In this document: one piece after another, positions 8,998 to 13,125 of the stretch
Layout of the letters: every line of letters begins with the position of its first letter
Position numbering within the stretch: the stretch's first letter is position 1
NCBI GenBank assembly: GCA_018675825.1
Contig: JABGXK010000197.1
Coordinates: forward strand, 1 to 13,125
From: Flavobacteriales bacterium
GTDB lineage: Bacteria > Bacteroidota > Bacteroidia > Flavobacteriales > BACL11
Direction: 5' to 3'
DNA: 13,125 nt
Made by a program: the position numbers and the translations under genes
The notes under the pieces: generated by a model
What the model was told of the DNA's origin: nothing
What the model saw: the letters and a program-made list of their open reading frames with translations, nothing else
Databases searched by the model: none

Positions 8998-9546
8998 ATG
9001 ATAAAAGCTTTACTATATTCTTTGTTTTTAATTATTTCCTCTTTTATTCCTACAAATTCTTCTGAATCTTATACCCTTAATGCTTACGATTTTAGATTTA
9101 AAGATATAAATGGAAATGAGCTTAAATTTAAAGATTTTAAGGGTAAAGTTATATTATTAGTAAATGTAGCCTCAAAATGTGGCTTTACAGGCCAATACAA
9201 GGGCTTACAAGCTGTATGGGATGAATATAAAGATAAAGACTTTGTTTTAGTCGGTGTCCCTTCAAATGACTTTTATCAGGAATATAATGATGAGGAAGAT
9301 GTTAAAAATTTTTGCGAGCTTACATTTGGAGTAAATTTTCCAATGACTTCGATAACCTCGGTTCGTGGTAAAGATGCTCATGAGTTTTACAAATGGGCAA
9401 AACTTACCTACGGAAATAAAACCGTGCCTAAATGGAATTTTCATAAAATTCTTATTAATAGGGAAGGTAAAATTGTAGATACTTTTTCCTCTATTACTAA
9501 ACCTGATAGTTTAAAAGTAACTTCCAAAATTGATGGCCTACTCTAA
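8998..9546 (+). CDS. Exported glutathione peroxidase-family thiol peroxidase
   Basis: Thiol peroxidase of 182 aa that reduces hydrogen peroxide or lipid hydroperoxides using thioredoxin or glutathione. The catalytic set is complete: Cys61 in NVASKCGFTGQYKGL, Gln94 in NDFYQE, and Trp146-Asn147 in KWNFHK. Cys106 (NFCELTFGV) matches the resolving cysteine of thioredoxin-dependent members; the further cysteine some relatives carry in FPCNQF is Ser89 here. It uses Cys, not selenocysteine. Residues 1-22 (MIKALLYSLFLIISSFIP) look like a Sec signal peptide without a lipobox, so the mature enzyme is probably periplasmic; many bacterial homologues are cytosolic. Length is normal for the family after removing the leader. 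It is divergent from the helicase and 26 bases upstream of the WYL gene on the same strand. It could be an ordinary host stress gene beside an accessory island. Confidence 0.95.
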   Translation: MIKALLYSLFLIISSFIPTNSSESYTLNAYDFRFKDINGNELKFKDFKGKVILLVNVASKCGFTGQYKGLQAVWDEYKDKDFVLVGVPSNDFYQEYNDEEDVKNFCELTFGVNFPMTSITSVRGKDAHEFYKWAKLTYGNKTVPKWNFHKILINREGKIVDTFSSITKPDSLKVTSKIDGLL

Positions 9547-9572
9547 GGTCTAATAAGTGTTATTATTTAACC

Positions 9573-10079
9573 ATGTCCTTACCTGAATCCAGTATAAATA
9601 AAATCCTTGATTCACCATATCAAGTAGAAATATGGTATGAGGATAAGTCTGGAATAAAAACGAAACGAACAATATCCCCTATTAGAGTATTTGAGTATGG
9701 GGTTAATACTTACATTGAGGCTTTCTGCCATCTTAGAAATAGCAATAGGAATTTTTATGTTAACTCAATATCTTCTTTTAAATTTCTACGAAATTTAAAA
9801 AAATCAGCTACTTCAATAAATCCAGAATCATTATGGTTTACTGCTAGAAAAGAGAAAAATAAAAAGCAAAAAGAAGAAATATCAATATTAGATTGGGATT
9901 CTAGTAGATCCCAGTGGTACAACTTAGGTAATCTATCTATTGTTATATTAGTTAACATTTTTACTATTTTAATTACTGGTATATTACGTGCAGGCGCTAG
10001 GGGAAAATCTAGAAGAAGTGGCAGGGATCACTATCACAAAACTAAATCAGTTGGTTCATGTTTTAAATCTGATCTTTAA
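9573..10079 (+). CDS. Membrane-anchored WYL-domain protein without HTH
   Basis: Protein of 168 aa. Residues about 14-75 match the WYL fold: VEIWYEDKSG, then KRTISPIRVFEYGVNTYIEAFC, then the basic-aromatic R59-N-F61 followed by VNSISSF. WYL domains bind ligands or nucleic acids and usually sit in transcription regulators (CapW, BrxR) behind a winged helix; here only 13 residues precede the domain, so no DNA-binding domain exists. A Lys-rich linker (90-102) leads to a hydrophobic helix at about 118-138. A very basic tail (ARGKSRRSGRDHYHK) with one Cys follows. Both flanks of the helix are basic, so orientation is ambiguous. The start ATG has no Shine-Dalgarno; TATTAT lies six bases upstream, allowing a leaderless transcript, although co-transcription with the peroxidase is equally possible. 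It converges on the M48 peptidase gene with 11 bases between stops. WYL assignment is by pattern, fairly secure. Confidence 0.75.
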   Translation: MSLPESSINKILDSPYQVEIWYEDKSGIKTKRTISPIRVFEYGVNTYIEAFCHLRNSNRNFYVNSISSFKFLRNLKKSATSINPESLWFTARKEKNKKQKEEISILDWDSSRSQWYNLGNLSIVILVNIFTILITGILRAGARGKSRRSGRDHYHKTKSVGSCFKSDL

Positions 10080-10090
10080 GAATAATCTAT

Positions 10091-10801
10091 CTAACTTATC
10101 TGTTTTTTAATTTTCTTATATATACTTTCATCTAACTTATCATTTTTAAATATATGATGAGAATCTTTAATATAATCTCTATATTTTTCAGACATGGAAA
10201 ATCTGATGATTGATTCAAGACGTAAAGAGTTTGTTGGATGACTTGTTGAGTGGCCCGAGTTAGGATCGTTAATATAATCTGTTAATTTTTTTATATTAAT
10301 TTTATTTTCCTTATACCTCATACCATATTGTAATTTATGGGTAGCCGAAGCTGCTACGCTTATACTATCAACAGAAACATATCCAATCCTATCAGCACTA
10401 ACCTCTGCACATTGTGATTGAAGGTTTAAAGATCCAGCATTAACTAAATTACGACTTTCATTTGTATGGCCGAATATTATATGACCAATTTCATGACCTA
10501 TGATAAACCTTAATTCATCTTTATTTAACAACCTGGTTAGTTGCTTAGTAAAGACTATAAAATAAATATTATTGTTTCGTGAGGCAAAAGCGTTAAAAAT
10601 ACCTAAATCCTTATTGGCTGGGCAGATATAGGATCTGATATTAATATCTAAATTTAATTTCTTTTTTACTTGATCTATAGATTTTAATATATTAGCTGGG
10701 GCACTTGATAAGCCATGAGGCTTAAATAATACCTCAGAATTAGAACTATAATTTATAGGTGAATCATACTTAAACCTTAAATCTTTTAATTTGGAGTTCA
10801 A
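10091..10801 (-). CDS. M48-family zinc metallopeptidase, cytosolic, TTG start
   Basis: Predicted zinc protease, 236 aa. It carries HEIGH at residues 103-107 (zinc ligands H103 and H107, catalytic E104) in the context DELRFIIGHEIGHIIFGH. E133 in CAEVSADR is the expected third ligand, with the usual downstream Asp (D137). NAFA at 70-73 and HPTNSLRLESI at 188-198 are further M48 landmarks. There is no signal peptide and no membrane helix, unlike HtpX, so it should act in the cytosol, perhaps on a partner held at the membrane. The frame opens with TTG directly after the TAA of the TerB gene. The next in-frame ATG is residue 161, beyond the active site, so TTG is the only sensible start. The Shine-Dalgarno AAAGGG at 10814-10809, with a 7-base spacer, supports it and suggests translational coupling. 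It is the third and last gene of the Hsp70-TerB-M48 operon. Substrate unknown. Confidence 0.87.
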   Translation of the reverse strand: MNSKLKDLRFKYDSPINYSSNSEVLFKPHGLSSAPANILKSIDQVKKKLNLDINIRSYICPANKDLGIFNAFASRNNNIYFIVFTKQLTRLLNKDELRFIIGHEIGHIIFGHTNESRNLVNAGSLNLQSQCAEVSADRIGYVSVDSISVAASATHKLQYGMRYKENKINIKKLTDYINDPNSGHSTSHPTNSLRLESIIRFSMSEKYRDYIKDSHHIFKNDKLDESIYKKIKKQIS

Positions 10802-11614
10802 TTAAATACCCTTTCTAAGTTTAAGAATAACTTCTTGTAATTTTAAAGATTTCGTCCTTTCTATCGAATCATTAGATTGCTCTAGAGACTTCCATTTAAT
10901 GTATTGGTTGTTGATATACTTCTTAGGATCATATTCACCAGTTCTTTTTAATATTTGCATGTACCAAATATAATAAAGCTCTATTTGATCTACACTTAAT
11001 GCAAAAATTGCAGCGTCTCTTATTTCACTCAAACTTGATGATTGATTTATTTTAAAACTCTGATCTATAATTTCCATGCAATTTAACTCTTTAGAATCTA
11101 GGACAAGATCTGCGGTAATACAGTCTACAAAAAGCTTATAAACTGATCCTACATTACCATCGAATTCAGAATAAATAATATTCAATTCTGGACCTAACTG
11201 TCTATGAGTTTGAACGGCAGCTTCTTTTTTTAAATCCATTAGTAGTGCATATAATCGATTTCTCATATCATCCCTATCATCAAAAACATTATCTTGAAAC
11301 GAATTGACACATTGGATTGCGATAAAAGTATCTAATACTTTCTCCTCACGCTGATCTATTTTGCCGTCTGATTCTGAAATATAATAAAATGTTCTAAAGA
11401 TTGCCTTATAGGCAGCAAATGGTTCATCTTCATAAGAGTAGCTAGCAGATTGGTACTGAGTAGTTTCAGTATTATTAGTTTCCCAGGGCCTATTATCGCT
11501 CCTGGTGTTTATTTCTTCTTCACCTTTCATAGCCCTAAAATCATCGCTTCTTACTACCGCTTTTACTAGGTAATATGCAACATAAAGACCTGTTAATATT
11601 AGGATTGTATCCAT
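10802..11614 (-). CDS. Membrane-anchored TerB-domain protein
   Basis: Protein of 270 aa. An N-terminal hydrophobic helix at 4-20 (ILILTGLYVAYYLVKAV) is followed by basic residues, so the rest should face the cytosol, as in DjlA. A polar linker spans about 25-62. The TerB-like helical domain follows: YYISESDGKIDQREEKVLD (77-95) carries the acidic DG.I...E metal-binding signature, and DCITADLVLDSKEL (164-177) is the second half of the repeat with its own acidic set (D169, D173, E176). TerB domains occur in tellurite and phage-stress systems and in DjlA, where a J domain follows; here the C-terminal 60 residues lack the HPD of a J domain and I do not recognise them. Nine bases separate it from the Hsp70-like gene upstream, and its stop abuts the peptidase start. 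I infer a membrane tether or sensor that recruits the Hsp70-like protein or the peptidase. Confidence 0.8.
   Translation of the reverse strand: MDTILILTGLYVAYYLVKAVVRSDDFRAMKGEEEINTRSDNRPWETNNTETTQYQSASYSYEDEPFAAYKAIFRTFYYISESDGKIDQREEKVLDTFIAIQCVNSFQDNVFDDRDDMRNRLYALLMDLKKEAAVQTHRQLGPELNIIYSEFDGNVGSVYKLFVDCITADLVLDSKELNCMEIIDQSFKINQSSSLSEIRDAAIFALSVDQIELYYIWYMQILKRTGEYDPKKYINNQYIKWKSLEQSNDSIERTKSLKLQEVILKLRKGI
10809..10816 (-). promoter_or_regulatory. Shine-Dalgarno deciding the TTG start of the peptidase gene
   Basis: On the minus strand AGAAAGGG lies inside the end of the TerB coding sequence, 7 bases before the TTG at 10801. It is the best ribosome-binding site in the window and makes the otherwise doubtful TTG credible. 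TAA and TTG are directly adjacent, the arrangement expected for termination-reinitiation coupling. Confidence 0.6.
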
Positions 11615-11623
11615 ATAAATTTA

Positions 11624-13084
11624 CTACCTAGGATTTAAATTTTTTTCGATTACTATGTCTTTCCCCGACAACTCATCTTTGTAAGAACAAACTAAAATCA
11701 TATTTTCATCGATAGAAAAAGTTATATCGATTGGCAAACCTTCTTGTCTCTCACCACTTAAATCTTCCAATGAAGTCTTGGCTATGATTTCTGTAAATTT
11801 TAAATCTTCAGTTTTAATTTCAGATTGAGTAACAGTGCAATTTAAAGTTGTAGTATCTGACATTGTATAGAACTGATCTGTAAAAGTTAAAGGATATTTT
11901 TCATTTTTATTTATCATTATACTATTAATCATTTGATTTTGATTTTTATCAAAGACTTCCGTCCCATAATAATGATTTACAACATCTGCAAGCTTCGCAT
12001 CTCCTAAGTCTTCTGATTGTGTAGCAGATTGATCATCTCTATTTGCTATTGCACAGTAGATGCTGGCACCAAGCGAAACAATTTCATCAACGTTAACAGT
12101 TGTTACGAGCTCCTGTTTACCTAAACAATCTTTAAGATGTTGTTGAAACAATGGTAGCCTAGTGCTTCCGCCAACTAATACAACTTCGTCAATATCATTT
12201 TTTGCGAGATTAATTTCGTCCAATAGTGTTTCTATAATTATCTCTGATTTTAGTATGTACTCTTGAATTTCGGATTCAAAATCTGTTTTAGATATTTCTA
12301 TTGGGAAGCGACCCTCACCTGAAGGAAAGACGCTTGAAACATCTCTTTCATCCAATGTTTTTTTAAGTGATTCAGTTTTTTGAGATTGCCGCTTTGCAGC
12401 AGAATCTAAATCGCTATCAATATTGGACCCTTTTTGTTCTAGGTGTTGCTTATTTATTAAGCCATAAACTTTATTATCAAAGTCAGTGCCACCAAATGAA
12501 TCACCTTTGGTACCTAGAACCTCAACATTATCTCCGTCAATCTGAACAATTGAGCAGTCTAAGGTCCCACCTCCAAGATCATAGATTAAAACTTTTCCAT
12601 TCATATTTTTTGTTCTGGAATAATATAGTGCAGCTGCAACGGGTTCACTTATTATAGTAGGATTAGTTATTCCAGCTTTCAAAGCAGCGTTTTTGGTAGC
12701 TTCTCTTGCAATATCATTATAAAATGCAGGTATAGTTATGGTTGCTTGTTCTATTTTGCCTAATTTTTTTTCAGCCCCTTTAATTAACTTCATTAATATA
12801 AAACTTGAAATATCTTCAGGGGAATAGCTTGAGCCATAAAAGTCTAAAGTGAATGAGTCATTTTGAGGCATCTTCTTTTTAATTTGTGTTACTACATTAT
12901 CAGAATCTAACTCAAGGGCTTGAACAGCGATAGCTCCAACTTCGACTTCACCAGATGGATCAAAAAAGACAACTGAAGGAAGAAATCTTTCTTTGTCATA
13001 TATTATTTCATGTTTACCATCATCCTGATATGCAGATAGAACAGAAAAAGTAGTACCAAGATCTATGCCAATAAAAGTTCCCAT
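11624..13084 (-). CDS. Hsp70-like ATPase lacking the C-terminal lid
   Basis: DnaK-related chaperone ATPase, 486 aa against about 640 for DnaK. The nucleotide-binding domain is complete: phosphate-1 loop GIDLGTTFS at 6-14, IKKKMP at 68-73, SEPVAAALYY at 146-155, phosphate-2 loop YDLGGGTLDCS at 168-178, GGTDFD at 198-203, and adenosine motif VGGSTRLPLF at 304-313. Residues about 370-485 align with the beta-sandwich substrate domain (PIDITFSIDENMILVCSYKD at 451-470 matches DnaK's conserved strand pair). The protein stops there, so the helical lid is absent. The hydrophobic interdomain linker (DVLLLDV in DnaK) is replaced by a more polar stretch around ADVVNHYYGTEV. No DnaJ or GrpE gene is nearby. 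It heads an operon with the TerB and M48 genes (gaps 9 and 0), so it is a dedicated partner rather than the housekeeping DnaK. The ATG has no Shine-Dalgarno and follows a palindrome by seven bases. Confidence 0.95.
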   Translation of the reverse strand: MGTFIGIDLGTTFSVLSAYQDDGKHEIIYDKERFLPSVVFFDPSGEVEVGAIAVQALELDSDNVVTQIKKKMPQNDSFTLDFYGSSYSPEDISSFILMKLIKGAEKKLGKIEQATITIPAFYNDIAREATKNAALKAGITNPTIISEPVAAALYYSRTKNMNGKVLIYDLGGGTLDCSIVQIDGDNVEVLGTKGDSFGGTDFDNKVYGLINKQHLEQKGSNIDSDLDSAAKRQSQKTESLKKTLDERDVSSVFPSGEGRFPIEISKTDFESEIQEYILKSEIIIETLLDEINLAKNDIDEVVLVGGSTRLPLFQQHLKDCLGKQELVTTVNVDEIVSLGASIYCAIANRDDQSATQSEDLGDAKLADVVNHYYGTEVFDKNQNQMINSIMINKNEKYPLTFTDQFYTMSDTTTLNCTVTQSEIKTEDLKFTEIIAKTSLEDLSGERQEGLPIDITFSIDENMILVCSYKDELSGKDIVIEKNLNPR

Positions 13085-13091
13085 ATTACTT

Positions 13092-13119
13092 AGAAGTTAC
13101 AATAACTTCTGCGGTTATA
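13092..13119 (-). promoter_or_regulatory. Candidate promoter and operator palindrome of the Hsp70-TerB-M48 operon
   Basis: An exact inverted repeat with 8-base arms (AGAAGTTA / TAACTTCT) and a 3-base centre spans 13092-13110. It ends seven bases before the Hsp70 ATG. TATAAC at 13119-13114 (minus strand) could be the -10, which would place the transcription start inside the palindrome; any -35 falls outside the window. The site could be an operator for a dimeric repressor, or an RNA hairpin close to the start codon that limits translation. No HTH regulator gene is visible in the window. Confidence 0.5.
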
Positions 13120-13125
13120 ATTAAC

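Noticed and set aside
9551..9565. AT-only inverted repeat TAATAA-GTG-TTATTA between the peroxidase and WYL genes
   Set aside because: A six-pair stem of only A and T is too weak for a credible intrinsic terminator, and it overlaps the possible -10 of the WYL gene.
12367..12657. Plus-strand reading frame of 96 codons inside the Hsp70-like gene
   Set aside because: Antisense to strongly conserved Hsp70 coding sequence; the translation has no recognisable features.
1..13125. Search for transposases, integrases, tRNAs, CRISPR arrays, direct-repeat boundaries
   Set aside because: None seen by eye; the island idea therefore rests only on gene content, not on mobility features.

Overview
This is a compact stretch of AT-rich bacterial DNA, roughly 70% A+T by eye, holding eight credible protein genes and no RNA genes. 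TGA is used as an ordinary stop. Most genes lack a clear Shine-Dalgarno sequence, and several have a TATAAT-like hexamer almost touching the start codon. The base composition, dense packing, weak ribosome-binding sites and exported glutathione peroxidase would suit a Gram-negative, possibly marine, proteobacterium with a small AT-rich genome. That assignment is a guess from style; no marker gene in the window settles it.

Left module (220-8931, minus strand). Three genes run in one direction with gaps of 31 and 59 bases. In transcription order they are: a very large superfamily 1 helicase with a C-terminal Vsr-like (MTES_1575-type) nuclease; a small protein with a hydrophobic C-terminal hairpin; and a GmrSD-type (DUF262 + DUF1524) nuclease. 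The last carries an extra N-terminal domain that looks like a PUA/EVE-type modified-base reader. Both large proteins belong to families known from anti-phage defence and restriction. This is the best candidate for a defence locus, and the combination may be a composite system.

Middle (8998-10079, plus strand). A secreted glutathione peroxidase is divergent from the helicase operon across 66 bases. A small WYL-domain protein follows it, unusual because it has no DNA-binding domain and appears to be anchored in the membrane.

Right module (10091-13084, minus strand). Three tightly packed genes, almost certainly one operon, encode an Hsp70-like ATPase without its C-terminal lid, a membrane-anchored TerB-domain protein, and a cytosolic M48-type zinc peptidase. 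The gaps are 9 and 0 bases, and the peptidase starts at a TTG directly after the upstream stop. An 8-bp-arm palindrome sits just before the Hsp70 start codon. The set reads as a chaperone-tether-protease module. The convergent WYL gene ends only 11 bases from the peptidase gene and could belong to it functionally.

How they may work together (inference). The left module has the parts to recognise and cut foreign or modified DNA. The right module has the parts to sense or act on protein state at the inner membrane. Three of the smaller proteins in the window (139-aa protein, TerB, WYL) carry membrane segments. Whether the two modules are one system or neighbours in an accessory island cannot be decided from this window. 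The first 219 bases hold no gene I can support.
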